Below are positions 1-8,980 of a DNA stretch of 64,000 nt, piece after piece. Position 1 is the first letter of the stretch. Each line of letters begins with the position of its first letter. Position numbers and translations under genes: made by a program. The notes under the pieces are model-generated. The model searched no databases, was not told the DNA's origin, and saw only the letters and a program-made list of their open reading frames with translations. Origin of the DNA: Proteobacteria bacterium 005FR1 (GTDB taxonomy: Bacteria; Pseudomonadota; Gammaproteobacteria; Pseudomonadales; Cellvibrionaceae); the NCBI GenBank assembly GCA_026192395.1, contig WACF01000001.1, positions 62,001 through 126,000 of the forward strand. Reading direction: 5' to 3'.

Positions 1-1
1 T

Positions 2-712
2 CTCGGCGCTGACATGATCACCATTCAGGGGGGCGAAGGCGGCGGACACACCGGCGGTGTACCTACCACGATCCTGCTGCCTCAGGTCTTGGACGCAGTG
101 AAGGTGCCGGTCATTGCCGCAGGAGGCTATTCAAGCGGCCGCGGGTTGGCTTCGGCCCTGGCTGCCGGAGCCGGGGGAATTGCAATGGGCACTCGGTTCA
201 TGATGACCTCCGACTCGCCCACGCCACAGACGACCCTGCAACGCTACCTGGCTATCCAGGATACCCAGAAGATCCGCGTGACGACGGCAGTGGATGGTCT
301 GCGTCACCGAATGGTGGAAAACCCCTTTATCAAGCGCCTCGAGTCCGCCGGGCCCATAAAACGACTGTGGATTGCCCTGAGCAGTGCCCGCAAGTGGAAG
401 GCTCAGACCGGCATGAGCACCACTCACATGGTAAAGACGTTTTTTAAGGCCATCGGCGAAGACGCGGCAGCCCTTTCCCAGGTGGTCATGTCAGCCAATC
501 AGCCGGTTCTGTTGCAGCGCTCCATGGTGGAAGGGTATCCGGATGAGGGAATTCTTCCCAGCGGTCAGGTCGCCGCGGTTCTCGATGACCTGCCTAGTTG
601 CCGAGAGCTGATCGAGCAGGTCGCCCAAGAAGCAGAACAATGTCTGCAGCGTCTCTGCGCACAAGCGCAGACATCGCAGCTAAAAGAAGGACAGGAGAAG
701 ACCGAGGTATGA
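2..712 (+). CDS. ipdC: IpdC-like flavin oxidoreductase of HIP-CoA degradation, 5' end outside window
   Basis: The frame is open from base 2, so the N-terminus lies upstream and about 236 C-terminal residues are visible. The protein belongs to the nitronate monooxygenase/2-nitropropane dioxygenase family of FMN TIM barrels: GGEGGGHTGG near the visible start, then AAGGYSSGRG and GIAMGTRFMM, the glycine-rich loops that hold FMN phosphate. In actinobacteria IpdC acts in catabolism of the steroid C/D-ring intermediate HIP-CoA. The assignment rests mainly on the following genes, which match echA20, fadE31, fadA6, fadE30 and ipdF of that pathway. A different enoyl reductase or nitronate monooxygenase cannot be excluded from the fragment alone. 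It overlaps the next gene by 4 bases (ATGA), so the two are probably translationally coupled. The ipdA and ipdB genes, usual neighbours, would be expected upstream of the window. Confidence 0.75.
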   Translation, partial: LGADMITIQGGEGGGHTGGVPTTILLPQVLDAVKVPVIAAGGYSSGRGLASALAAGAGGIAMGTRFMMTSDSPTPQTTLQRYLAIQDTQKIRVTTAVDGLRHRMVENPFIKRLESAGPIKRLWIALSSARKWKAQTGMSTTHMVKTFFKAIGEDAAALSQVVMSANQPVLLQRSMVEGYPDEGILPSGQVAAVLDDLPSCRELIEQVAQEAEQCLQRLCAQAQTSQLKEGQEKTEV

Positions 713-1461
713 ATTCCGCCTTTCGTGTTGAGTTGAATGAGCACATCGCCGAATTGGTGCTGAACAAGCCACCGGTTAACGCCCTGAATAGTGACGAGTG
801 GCTCTCGTTGGCGGAGAACATTTCTGCACTGGGAACCAACCCGGATGTGCGGGTAGTGATCATTCGCGCCGAAGGTCGGGGGTTTTGCGCCGGAGTGGAT
901 ATCAAAGAGCTCGACGCCTATCCGGAACGCATTGTCAGGGTGAACGCGGGCAACTATGCCACCTTCAAGGCGGTGCATCGTTGCGCAGTGCCGGTTATCA
1001 CCGCCGTGCACGGTTTTGTGCTGGGCGGCGGCATCGGTATCACCGGGGCCAGTGACGTCGTTTTGGCATCGCATTGCGCTAGCTTTGCACTGCCGGAGGT
1101 GGATCGCGGGGCGATGGGAGGGGGTGCCCATTTGCAGCGGCTGTTCCCGGTGCAGAAGGTTCGGCACATGTTCTTCACGGGCGAAGCAGTCAGCGCTTCA
1201 GACGCCATGCAATACGGCTTCATCGAGCGTTTAGTAGAAAAAAATGAACTGCCGGAGGCTGCCCGAGAAATTGCGAGAAAAATTGCGGCCAAGAGCCCGG
1301 CCATGATCCGCATCGCCAAGGAAGCCCTCAATGGCATTGAGGACGGAAATTTGGAGGACAAATACCGCTGGGAACAGGGATTTACTTTGGAAGCGTACAC
1401 CCAGCCTGATTCCGCCGAGACCCGACGGGCGTTTGTGGAGAAACGCGAAAGTAAATTCTGA
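709..1461 (+). CDS. echA20: EchA20-like crotonase, steroid ring D hydrolase
   Basis: A 250-residue crotonase. The ATG at 709 overlaps the ipdC stop and has AGGAG a short way upstream; the frame stays open further upstream but only inside ipdC. Oxyanion-hole segments are visible in GRGFCAGVDIKEL and in FVLGGGIGI. Similarity recalled to mycobacterial EchA20 (Rv3550) extends through the PEVxRGAxGG segment and the YRxEQGFT motif near the C-terminus. Characterised EchA20 hydrolyses ring D of a bicyclic CoA thioester (HIEC-CoA) by a retro-Claisen type reaction rather than hydrating a double bond. Position directly after ipdC agrees with this role. A generic enoyl-CoA hydratase is the alternative. 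Confidence 0.8.
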   Translation: MNSAFRVELNEHIAELVLNKPPVNALNSDEWLSLAENISALGTNPDVRVVIIRAEGRGFCAGVDIKELDAYPERIVRVNAGNYATFKAVHRCAVPVITAVHGFVLGGGIGITGASDVVLASHCASFALPEVDRGAMGGGAHLQRLFPVQKVRHMFFTGEAVSASDAMQYGFIERLVEKNELPEAAREIARKIAAKSPAMIRIAKEALNGIEDGNLEDKYRWEQGFTLEAYTQPDSAETRRAFVEKRESKF

Positions 1462-1479
1462 AAAGCCGGGAAAACTTCT

Positions 1480-2649
1480 ATGCAGCTTACCTATACCGCC
1501 GAACAAAATAACTTCCGTGCCGAGGTGCGTGCTTGGCTGAAAAAAAATACACCCAAAAAGCCGTTGGTCAGCTATGACACTCGCGAGGGCTTTGAGCAAC
1601 ACCGCGAGTGGGAGTGCAAGCTTTACGACGCCCGCCTGTCAATGGTGATCTGGCCGGAGCATCTGGGTGGCAGGGGCTGCGATCTCATTGAGTGGTTGAT
1701 TTTCGAAGAAGAATACTACGCTGCCGGCGCGCCCATGCGAGTAAATCAGAACGGGCAACTACTGCTGGGGCCGACTCTCATGGAGTTCGGCACTGAAGAG
1801 CAGAAGCGCCGCTTTCTGCCGCGCATTGCCTCGAGCGAAGATATGTGGGCTCAGGGCTGGTCCGAGCCGAACGCCGGCTCGGACATGGCCGCAATTCGTA
1901 GTAGGGCGGTGCGTGACGGCGACGATTTTGTTATCAACGGCCAGAAAACCTGGTCCACCCGCGCCATATTCGCCGACTGGATTTTCGGCTTGTTTCGAAG
2001 TGATCCGGAAAGCAAGCGGCACCATGGCTTGAGCTATCTGCTGGTGCCGTTGGACACGCCCGGCGTCACCATCCGACCCATCAAGGCGCTAAACGGCAAA
2101 GAGGCTTTTGCCGAAGTTTTCTTCGACGATGTGCGTGTGCCAGCGGCGGAGAACCTGGTCGGGGAGGAAGGGAAGGGCTGGCAGGTAGCCATGGCCACTG
2201 CCGGTTTTGAACGGGGCTTGCTGCTGCGCTCGCCGGCTCGTTTCCAACAGACAGCCAAGCGGCTGATAGAACTGTACAAAGCCAACCCGGAGGTGGCGGA
2301 GCGAGATCCCGGTCTGCGCGACGCCGTTATCGAAGGCTGGATGGGTGCGCAAGCCTACGCGCAGGCTGCTTACCACACAGTGGGACTGGTGAATAAAGGC
2401 GCAAAGATCGGCGCTGAAGCGAGTATCAATAAGGTTGTCTGGTCGGAGCTCGACCTCAAATTGCACGAAACCGCGATGCGAATACTCGGCGCCCGCGGCG
2501 AACTCCGCGGCAGCGCCCGAGAGGCGGTCGACGGTGGAAGTTGGCTGGAGGGTTTCCTCTTTGCCCAAGCTGGTCCTATCTACGCCGGCACCAACGAGAT
2601 CCAACGCAACATCGTCGCTGAGCGCATGCTTGGCCTGCCGCGAGCCTGA
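1480..2649 (+). CDS. fadE31: Acyl-CoA dehydrogenase, FadE31-like
   Basis: A 389-residue flavoprotein that should oxidise an acyl-CoA to the enoyl-CoA with electrons passing to ETF. The N-terminal helical domain is followed by QGWSEPNAGSD near residue 125, the flavin/substrate loop of the family, and the protein ends with GTNEIQRNIVAERMLGLPR, typical of acyl-CoA dehydrogenases. Remembered M. tuberculosis FadE31 (Rv3562) shares ERGLLLRSPARF-like and GPIYAGTNEIQRN blocks. In mycobacteria FadE31 forms heteromeric complexes with FadE32 or FadE33. The shorter dehydrogenase immediately downstream (11-base gap) is the obvious partner here. The start is ATG with a weak GGGA upstream. Confidence 0.8.
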   Translation: MQLTYTAEQNNFRAEVRAWLKKNTPKKPLVSYDTREGFEQHREWECKLYDARLSMVIWPEHLGGRGCDLIEWLIFEEEYYAAGAPMRVNQNGQLLLGPTLMEFGTEEQKRRFLPRIASSEDMWAQGWSEPNAGSDMAAIRSRAVRDGDDFVINGQKTWSTRAIFADWIFGLFRSDPESKRHHGLSYLLVPLDTPGVTIRPIKALNGKEAFAEVFFDDVRVPAAENLVGEEGKGWQVAMATAGFERGLLLRSPARFQQTAKRLIELYKANPEVAERDPGLRDAVIEGWMGAQAYAQAAYHTVGLVNKGAKIGAEASINKVVWSELDLKLHETAMRILGARGELRGSAREAVDGGSWLEGFLFAQAGPIYAGTNEIQRNIVAERMLGLPRA

Positions 2650-2660
2650 GGGAGCTGATC

Positions 2661-3713
2661 ATGGATTTTACTTTCAACGAAGATCAACTGGCCTTCCGCG
2701 AGGCCATCAGCCGTTTTCTGGCTGCGGAGCTCCCACCCGAAGTCCTGCGCAAGAATTGGGAAACCGAAGACGGCTGCTCGAGAGAGTTGCACCGCAAAAT
2801 GGTGGAGCAGGGGCTGACGGGCCTCTCCGTTCCCGAGGCCCAAGGCGGCTTGGAGATGGATGATACAGCTTGGGTGCTGCTGACCCCGCTGCTGGGTTAT
2901 TACGCCATCGCGGATTCGGTTGTGGACACCGCTTATACCGCAACCGGTCTGTTATCCGCATTGCCCGAAGGCGATCATCGGCGGGAGGAATTGCTGACCG
3001 GCATCGCGGGAGGTGATGTCGGAGTCGCGGTGGCTCATCAGGTCAATCCACTCGTAGTTGATATGGATCTGGCCGATGTGGTGCTGGTGGAGTTTGAAGG
3101 CGAGATTCACGCGCTGAACCAAGAAGCGGTCAGCTACGAATGCAACACGAGCATCGACAGTTCCCGTCGCCTTGGCCGGATCAGCGTCCAGCCGGCGCCC
3201 GAATCCCGACTACTGGAAAACGGCCGGGACATATGGGCCGAGACATTGAACCGTGGCGCCGTAGGGGTGGCCGGGCAGGCACTCGGGCTGGCTCAGCGCA
3301 TGCTCGACATGAGTGTGGAGTATGCCAGCCAGCGACAGCAGTTCGGCAAACCCGTAGGCAGCTTTCAGGCGGTTAAGCATCACCTGGCTGATGTAGCCGA
3401 GAAAATCGAATTCGCCAAGCCGGTGCTGTATCGCGCGGCTCACGCGCTCGCAAACAATGAACGCGGCTCCGACCTTTATTCATCCCACGCAAAACTGGCC
3501 TGTTGCGAAGCGGCCTGGCTCGCGGCGCGTCACGGCATTCAGGTATACGGCGCAATGGGTTACACCTGGGAGGCGGACCTGCAGATTTTCATGAAACGCG
3601 CCTGGGCTCTGGATTCCTACTGGGGCGATCGAGCCTTTCACAAATCCCGCGTGGCCGAGGCCGTTCTGGCTGACGACGCCCTGATTGGGCCGCAACATAC
3701 TTTCGAGGAGTAA
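2661..3713 (+). CDS. Short acyl-CoA dehydrogenase, FadE32/FadE33-type partner
   Basis: At 350 residues this is shorter than the usual 380-400 because the middle beta-domain is reduced; the WSEPxAGSD-type loop seen in its neighbour is missing. The C-terminal helical domain is intact, with SQRQQFGKPVGSFQAVKHH and YGAMGYTWEADLQIFMKR. Short subunits of this kind (FadE32, FadE33, FadE27, FadE29) pair with a full-length subunit in alpha2beta2 steroid acyl-CoA dehydrogenases. I infer pairing with the upstream FadE31-like protein. I cannot choose between FadE32 and FadE33 by eye, so no symbol is given. GGGAG precedes the ATG. Confidence 0.75.
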   Translation: MDFTFNEDQLAFREAISRFLAAELPPEVLRKNWETEDGCSRELHRKMVEQGLTGLSVPEAQGGLEMDDTAWVLLTPLLGYYAIADSVVDTAYTATGLLSALPEGDHRREELLTGIAGGDVGVAVAHQVNPLVVDMDLADVVLVEFEGEIHALNQEAVSYECNTSIDSSRRLGRISVQPAPESRLLENGRDIWAETLNRGAVGVAGQALGLAQRMLDMSVEYASQRQQFGKPVGSFQAVKHHLADVAEKIEFAKPVLYRAAHALANNERGSDLYSSHAKLACCEAAWLAARHGIQVYGAMGYTWEADLQIFMKRAWALDSYWGDRAFHKSRVAEAVLADDALIGPQHTFEE

Positions 3714-3717
3714 CACC

Positions 3718-4872
3718 GTGGCTGAAGCCTATATTGTTGATGCACTGCGTAGCCCCACGGGCAAGCGGAAGGGCAGCCTCTCCGATGTGCACGCGATCGA
3801 TCTGGGTGCGCATGTGCTGAAAGCTCTCGTCGAGCGAAACGCTATCCCCGCTGAAGAATACGACGATGTCGTCTTCGGTTGTGTGGACACCATTGGCTCT
3901 CAAGCCGGGGATATCGCCCGCACCAGCTGGCTGGCGGCCGGTCTGCCGCTGAACGTGCCCGGTACCACAGTTGATCGTCAGTGCGGTTCGTCCCAGCAGG
4001 CTTTGCATTTTGCCGCGCAGGCGGTCATGAGCGGTACTCAGGACGTGGTGGCCGTCGGCGGCGTCCAGACGATGACCCAAATCCCCATTTCCGCAGCCAT
4101 GCTCGCCGGTCAGCCGCTAGGATTCTCCGACCCCTTCTCGGGCAGCAAAGGCTGGCAGGCTCGCTTTGGCGACCAGCCGGTAAACCAGTTCTACGCCGCT
4201 CAACGGATAGCCAGTCATTGGAATCTCTCCCGGCAGGACATGGAAGAGTTTGCATTGATGAGCCACCTACGGGCCTTGAAAGCCATGTCGGACGGTCGTT
4301 TCAAGGCCGAGATTGTCGGCCTCAACGGCTTAGAAGTGGACGAGACTCCGCGTCAGACCAGCCTGCAGAAAATGGCCGATCTTGAGCCGGTCGATCCGAG
4401 CTTCCCGGACATCACTGCGGCCGTTTCCAGCCAGACCTGCGACGCCTCTGCCGCCCTGCTGGTGGTTTCGGAGGAAGCCCTGAGACGCTACAACATCGCG
4501 CCTCGGGCCCGCATTCACCACCTCAGCGTCATCGGCGACGACCCCATTTGGCACCTGACTGCCCCGATTCCGGGCACCCGGGCCGCCCTGAAGAAAGCGG
4601 GCATGAGCATGACTGAGATTGATCGCGTGGAAATCAATGAGGCTTTTGCATCCGTGGTGATGGCGTGGCAGAAGGAGCTGGATTGCGATCCGGACCGAGT
4701 CAATGTCAACGGCGGGGCTATTGCCCTTGGCCATCCACTGGGCGCTACCGGCGCCCGGCTCATGACCACCCTGATCCACGAGCTCGAGCACAGTGGTGGC
4801 CGCTACGGCCTACAGACCATGTGCGAAGGCGGCGGTCAGGCCAATGTGACTATTATCGAGCGGCTGGGCTAA
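3718..4872 (+). CDS. fadA6: Thiolase FadA6-like, steroid ring-degradation thiolase
   Basis: A 384-residue thiolase starting at GTG 3718, with GAGGAG at 3705-3710 overlapping the upstream stop. An in-frame upstream extension lies inside the previous gene and was discarded. The nucleophile Cys89 sits in TVDRQCGSSQQ; the catalytic His and second Cys lie in GGAIALGHPLGATGAR and TMCEGGGQANV. It matches remembered mycobacterial FadA6 over long blocks such as NEAFASVVMAW and RYGLQTMCEGGG. FadA6 cleaves the open-chain 3-oxo-dioyl-CoA formed after ring C and D hydrolysis, releasing acetyl-CoA. Its operon position supports that specific role over general fatty acid thiolysis. Confidence 0.82.
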   Translation: MAEAYIVDALRSPTGKRKGSLSDVHAIDLGAHVLKALVERNAIPAEEYDDVVFGCVDTIGSQAGDIARTSWLAAGLPLNVPGTTVDRQCGSSQQALHFAAQAVMSGTQDVVAVGGVQTMTQIPISAAMLAGQPLGFSDPFSGSKGWQARFGDQPVNQFYAAQRIASHWNLSRQDMEEFALMSHLRALKAMSDGRFKAEIVGLNGLEVDETPRQTSLQKMADLEPVDPSFPDITAAVSSQTCDASAALLVVSEEALRRYNIAPRARIHHLSVIGDDPIWHLTAPIPGTRAALKKAGMSMTEIDRVEINEAFASVVMAWQKELDCDPDRVNVNGGAIALGHPLGATGARLMTTLIHELEHSGGRYGLQTMCEGGGQANVTIIERLG

Positions 4873-4896
4873 TCAGCCGTGGAGGAGAAAATATCC

Positions 4897-5781
4897 ATGG
4901 GAATCTTGCACGATCGTATCGCCATCATAACCGGAGCTGGCGGCGGTCTCGGCGCGGCTCACGCCCGAGTTTTTGCCGCCGAGGGCGCCTGTGTTGTAGT
5001 CAACGATATCAACGAAGCTGCGGCCCGGAAAGTCGTGGACGAAATCGAATCCGCTGGCGGTCGTGCGGTGGTGAATACCTCAGATATCACCAGCTACCAG
5101 GACAGCGAAAATGCCGTCCGCCAGGCTCTCGATACCTGGGGCGATCTGCACATTGTGCTCAACAACGCCGGCATCAATCGGGATCGCATGTTCGCTTCGA
5201 TGACCGAGGCGGAATGGGACGCGATTATGGCGGTACACCTCAAAGGTCATTTCTGCATCAGCTCGCACGCGGTTCACTACTGGCGGGATCAGGCCAAAGC
5301 CGGAAACCCGGTTAACGCGCGCATTCTCAATACTACCTCCGGGGCCGGGTTGCAGGGCTCCATCGGCCAGTCGAACTACGCAGCCGCCAAAGCCGGCATT
5401 GCCGCCCTGACCTTGAACCAGGCGGCAGAATTGCGCCGCTACGGCATCACCGCCAATGCTGTCGCGCCCGCGGCGCGTACCGGGATGACAACTGCCGTTC
5501 AAGCCATGGCGGAGCGGATGGCTCCACCGGAGGATGGTAGCTTTGACTACTGGGCGCCGGAAAATGTGTCGCCGTTATTAGCCTGGCTGGCCTCCACTGA
5601 AGCGGATCACATCACCGGCCGCGTCTTCGAGGCCGAAGGCGGGAAGATCTCCATTGCCGACGGCTGGCGTTCCACTGAAGGCGTGGATAAGCGCGATCGT
5701 TGGAACGCAAACGAAATCGGCTCCGCTATTGATGCCCTGCTGGAAAAGGAAGTGCCGGCTCAGAAAATTTACGGCACCTGA
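4897..5781 (+). CDS. SDR oxidoreductase, Rv3548c-type beta-hydroxyacyl-CoA dehydrogenase
   Basis: A 294-residue short-chain dehydrogenase. I chose ATG 4897, preceded by GGAGGA at 4881-4886; a GTG six codons upstream is within the Shine-Dalgarno and was rejected. The nucleotide-binding TGAGGGLG is at residues 12-19, NNAG follows the fourth strand, and Y161/K165 form the catalytic pair in SNYAAAK. The long C-terminal tail after EGGKISIADGW and the segment AVHLKGHF match mycobacterial Rv3548c in the HIP gene cluster and the dehydrogenase half of peroxisomal multifunctional enzyme 2. It probably oxidises a 3-hydroxyacyl-CoA formed from one of the FadE products; the exact substrate is unknown. Confidence 0.75.
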   Translation: MGILHDRIAIITGAGGGLGAAHARVFAAEGACVVVNDINEAAARKVVDEIESAGGRAVVNTSDITSYQDSENAVRQALDTWGDLHIVLNNAGINRDRMFASMTEAEWDAIMAVHLKGHFCISSHAVHYWRDQAKAGNPVNARILNTTSGAGLQGSIGQSNYAAAKAGIAALTLNQAAELRRYGITANAVAPAARTGMTTAVQAMAERMAPPEDGSFDYWAPENVSPLLAWLASTEADHITGRVFEAEGGKISIADGWRSTEGVDKRDRWNANEIGSAIDALLEKEVPAQKIYGT

Positions 5782-5797
5782 GCGGAGACGTCTGACC

Positions 5798-6994
5798 GTG
5801 AAATTCCGTTTTACCGACGAGCAGAACATGATCCGCGAAACTGCGGCGGGGTTTCTGCAAGACGTATCTGGTCCTGCCGCCGTGCGTGAAGTAATGGCTA
5901 CCGAATCCGGCTACGATCGGGCTCTCTGGCGCCGCATCTGCGAGGAACTGTGTTTTCAGGCCATAACAGTGCCGGAAGAATACGGAGGCATGGGTCTTGG
6001 TTACGTGGAACTGGCCATTGTTCTCGAGCAGATGGGCCGGAACCTCTTGTGCTCGCCATTTTTTGGCACTGTCTGCCTGGGGGGCAATGGCTTGCTGGTG
6101 GCGGGCACGGAGCAGCAGAAAGCGCGTTATCTGTCTGAGATCGTGGCGGGTGAGTTGACGGCGACCATGGCATGGACGGGCCCGGAAGCGGCCCACGGGG
6201 GCGGCGAATGGGGTGCGGAAGCGGTGACCGCCACCTGGGAAAAAACCAGCGAGGGCTATCTCCTCAATGGCACCTTGCGATACGTCATAAATGGCCATAC
6301 CGCAGATTTACTGATTGTTGCGGCCCGTGAGGCGGGCACTCGGGGAAAGGATGGGGTTTCCCTGTTTACAGTGCCGGCGGACCTGGCAGGCATTCAGCGG
6401 TCTTGGCTGCCGACCATGGACCAGACCCGCCATCTGGGCGAGGTTGTCTTCAGCGAAGTTTCCCTGTCTGCCGACAGCCTCATGGGCGAAGCCGGCAAGG
6501 GCTGGCCCAGCCTCGAGAAAATCCTCGATCTTGCGAAGGTTGCGATTGCCGCCGAGCAGCTGGGCGCCGCCCAGCAGGTGCTCGATATGAGCGTCCAGTA
6601 CATGCAGGAGCGAGTGCAGTTCGGTCGTACGATTTCCAGCTACCAGGCTCTCAAGCATAAAGCAGCGGACATGAAGCTTAAGTGTGAGGTGGCCTATTCG
6701 GCTGTGTACTACGCCGCCTGCGTCGCGCTGGAGAGCTTGGATCCGGACGGCGATCCCGCGATCGCTGCGCAGCTCCGGGAAGCGGCGGCCATGGCCAAGG
6801 GCTATTGCTCCGATACTCTGTTTTTCAACGCCGGCTGCGCTCTTCAGTTGCACGGCGGAGTGGGTTTTACCTGGGAATACGACGTCCACCTGTATTTCAA
6901 ACGCGCCAAGGCCAGTGAGTTGTATCTCGGTAATGGTGCTGCGCAGCGAGAGCTGATCGCGGGCCTGCTACTGGATGAGGAATTTCGCACGTGA
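5798..6994 (+). CDS. Acyl-CoA dehydrogenase family protein (steroid operon)
   Basis: A 398-residue acyl-CoA dehydrogenase started at GTG 5798 with GGAG ten bases upstream; the frame continues upstream only inside the previous gene. It shows EEYGGMGLGYVELAIVLEQMGRNL in two pieces of the N-terminal domain, QERVQFGRTISSYQALKH in the C-terminal domain and LHGGVGFTWEYDVHLYFKR near the end. The middle domain lacks the clear SEPxAGSD loop. It ends in a 4-base overlap with the next gene, so the two are probably made in equal amounts and may form a heteromer with FadE30. It is one of four dehydrogenases in this operon; its mycobacterial counterpart (FadE32, FadE33 or another) is not certain. Confidence 0.75.
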   Translation: MKFRFTDEQNMIRETAAGFLQDVSGPAAVREVMATESGYDRALWRRICEELCFQAITVPEEYGGMGLGYVELAIVLEQMGRNLLCSPFFGTVCLGGNGLLVAGTEQQKARYLSEIVAGELTATMAWTGPEAAHGGGEWGAEAVTATWEKTSEGYLLNGTLRYVINGHTADLLIVAAREAGTRGKDGVSLFTVPADLAGIQRSWLPTMDQTRHLGEVVFSEVSLSADSLMGEAGKGWPSLEKILDLAKVAIAAEQLGAAQQVLDMSVQYMQERVQFGRTISSYQALKHKAADMKLKCEVAYSAVYYAACVALESLDPDGDPAIAAQLREAAAMAKGYCSDTLFFNAGCALQLHGGVGFTWEYDVHLYFKRAKASELYLGNGAAQRELIAGLLLDEEFRT

Positions 6995-8169
6995 AACTGA
7001 CATTCAGCCCGGAAGACGAGGCTTTTCGCAACCAGATCGCCGGGTGGCTACGCAACAATCTGGTGGGCGAATTCGCGGAGCTGAAATTCCGCGGCGGCCC
7101 TGGCGACGAGCACATGTTTCCCGAAGAGCGCAAGCGTTGGGAGCAGAAGCTGGCTGAAGGGGGTTGGACCTGTGTCGGCTGGCCAGAGGCATACGGTGGG
7201 CGAGGTCTGTCCATCGAGCAACAGGTCATCTTCTTCGAGGAATATGCCCGGGCCGGTGCGCCCGGGCGGATGGGGCACATCGGAGAGGGTCTCGCCGGAC
7301 CGACTATCATCGCCTTCGGCAGCGAAGCACAAAAAGAAAAATATCTCCCCGGCATCGTCGCGGGCACCGAACTGTGGTGCCAAGGCTATTCCGAGCCCAA
7401 TGCCGGTTCCGATCTGGCCAACGTACAGACCCGTGCAAGCCTCGAAGATGGCAAGTGGAGAATCCACGGCCAGAAAGTCTGGACGTCACTGGCTCACGAA
7501 TCGGACTGGTGCTTCGTCATCGCTCGTACCGAGCCTGGCTCAAAAGCTCACAAAGGCTTGGGCTTCTTTCTCGTCTCCATGCACCAGCCTGGCGTTACGG
7601 TGCGACCTATCGAGCAGCTTACCGGCACGTCCGAGTTCAACGAAGTTTTCTTCGATGGTGCCGTGGCCGAAGATATCGTGGGCGCACCCGGAGAAGGCTG
7701 GGCAGTGGCCATGGGCCTGCTCGGCTTCGAGCGCGGCGTTTCCACCCTGGGCCAGCAGATGCAGTTTCAGAATGAGCTGGATGAAATCATCCGCCTTGCC
7801 AGGGCGAACGGCGCCGCCCGCAATCCGGGTATTCGCCAGCGAATCGCCGAGGCCCACACTGGTCTCCGGCTGATGCGGTACAACGCGATGCGCATGCTGT
7901 CCAGTTCGCAAGATGGTCAGGCGGACAGTTCGGCGCTTGTTTACAAGCTTCACTGGGCCAGTTGGCACCGGAACTTGGGGGCACTCGCAATGGACGTACT
8001 GGGGCCGGAGGCAGAGCTGATCGACGATGCACCCTACGAGCTGAGTCGCCTTCAATCGCTATTCCTATTCACCCGCTCGGACACCATTTACGGCGGTACC
8101 AACCAGATTCAACGCAACATCATTGCTGAGCGCGGCCTCGGCATGCCCAAGGAACCGAAAGGCAGATAG
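6991..8169 (+). CDS. fadE30: Acyl-CoA dehydrogenase FadE30-like
   Basis: A 392-residue dehydrogenase with a GTG start inside the stop of the preceding gene (GTGA). Visible marks are WPEAYGGRGLS, LWCQGYSEPNAGSDLA, FERGVSTLGQQM and the C-terminal GGTNQIQRNIIAERGLG. The sequence around WTSLAHxSxWCFVxART and TAEFNEVFFD-like positions closely follows remembered FadE30 (Rv3560c), which desaturates the propionyl side chain of the 5-hydroxy intermediate (5-OH-HIC-CoA). In M. tuberculosis fadE30 lies directly beside ipdF, and the same adjacency is seen here with a 2-base gap. This is one of the firmer assignments in the operon. Confidence 0.85.
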   Translation: MKLTFSPEDEAFRNQIAGWLRNNLVGEFAELKFRGGPGDEHMFPEERKRWEQKLAEGGWTCVGWPEAYGGRGLSIEQQVIFFEEYARAGAPGRMGHIGEGLAGPTIIAFGSEAQKEKYLPGIVAGTELWCQGYSEPNAGSDLANVQTRASLEDGKWRIHGQKVWTSLAHESDWCFVIARTEPGSKAHKGLGFFLVSMHQPGVTVRPIEQLTGTSEFNEVFFDGAVAEDIVGAPGEGWAVAMGLLGFERGVSTLGQQMQFQNELDEIIRLARANGAARNPGIRQRIAEAHTGLRLMRYNAMRMLSSSQDGQADSSALVYKLHWASWHRNLGALAMDVLGPEAELIDDAPYELSRLQSLFLFTRSDTIYGGTNQIQRNIIAERGLGMPKEPKGR

Positions 8170-8171
8170 CT

Positions 8172-8969
8172 ATGAATAACCCTATCCGAAATCCTGAGTA
8201 TGTACCCGGTCACGGCCTTCTGAAGGGTAAATCCGTATTGATCACCGCCGCTGCGGGGGCGGGGATTGGTTTCGCGGCTGCCCGCCGGGCGATAGAAGAA
8301 GGTTGTCGCGGAATTGTGATCAGCGACATACATGATGGTCGGTTGCGGCAGTCTGTGGATGCATTGAAAAAGGAGACCGGCTTCGATGCGGTATGGGGAA
8401 AGTTGTGCAATGTTGTCAACGAAGATAATGTCCGGGAACTGATCGACTTCGCGGAAGAAAGGCTCTCAGGCACTGACGTGTTGATCAATAACGCGGGGCT
8501 TGGTACCAGCCGAAAATTAATTGAAATGGAAGACGACGAATGGAACAGAGTCCTCGATGTTACGCTCAACGGCACGATGCGAATGACGCGCTACATGCTG
8601 CAGGTGATGCAGAAACGCGGAAAGGGAGGATCCATTGTCAACAACGCGTCGGTGCTGGGCTGGCGAGCGCAAAAAGAGCAGGCTCACTACGCCGCCGCCA
8701 AAGCAGGCGTCATGGCTCTGACGCGTTGCAGTGCACTTGAGGCGGTGGAGATCGGGGTGCGCATCAACGCGGTTGCTCCTTCTCTCGCCATGCATGCAAT
8801 GTTGCGTAAATCCGCGCCGGAGGAGCTGCTGAAAGAACTCGAAGACAAGGAAGCTTACGGCCGTGGCGCGGAAGTATGGGAGGTGGCGAACGTAATGATG
8901 TTCCTTGCCAGCGATTACGCGTCCTACATGACTGGGGAAGTGCTCTCGGTAAGTTCCCAACAGGCCTGA
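8172..8969 (+). CDS. ipdF: IpdF-like SDR, 5-hydroxy-HIP-CoA oxidoreductase
   Basis: A 265-residue short-chain dehydrogenase. It opens with PGHGLLKGKSVLITAAAGAG, where the cofactor loop reads TAAAGAGIG in place of the classical TGxxxGIG. NNAG is present and Y173/K177 lie in HYAAAKAG. The block NNASVLGWRAQ and the C-terminal ASDYxSYxTGEVxSVS match mycobacterial IpdF (Rv3559c). IpdF interconverts the 5-oxo and 5-hydroxy forms of the C/D-ring acyl-CoA before side-chain oxidation. Adjacency to fadE30 reinforces the call. Confidence 0.85.
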   Translation: MNNPIRNPEYVPGHGLLKGKSVLITAAAGAGIGFAAARRAIEEGCRGIVISDIHDGRLRQSVDALKKETGFDAVWGKLCNVVNEDNVRELIDFAEERLSGTDVLINNAGLGTSRKLIEMEDDEWNRVLDVTLNGTMRMTRYMLQVMQKRGKGGSIVNNASVLGWRAQKEQAHYAAAKAGVMALTRCSALEAVEIGVRINAVAPSLAMHAMLRKSAPEELLKELEDKEAYGRGAEVWEVANVMMFLASDYASYMTGEVLSVSSQQA

Positions 8970-8980
8970 GGAGGCGATTA

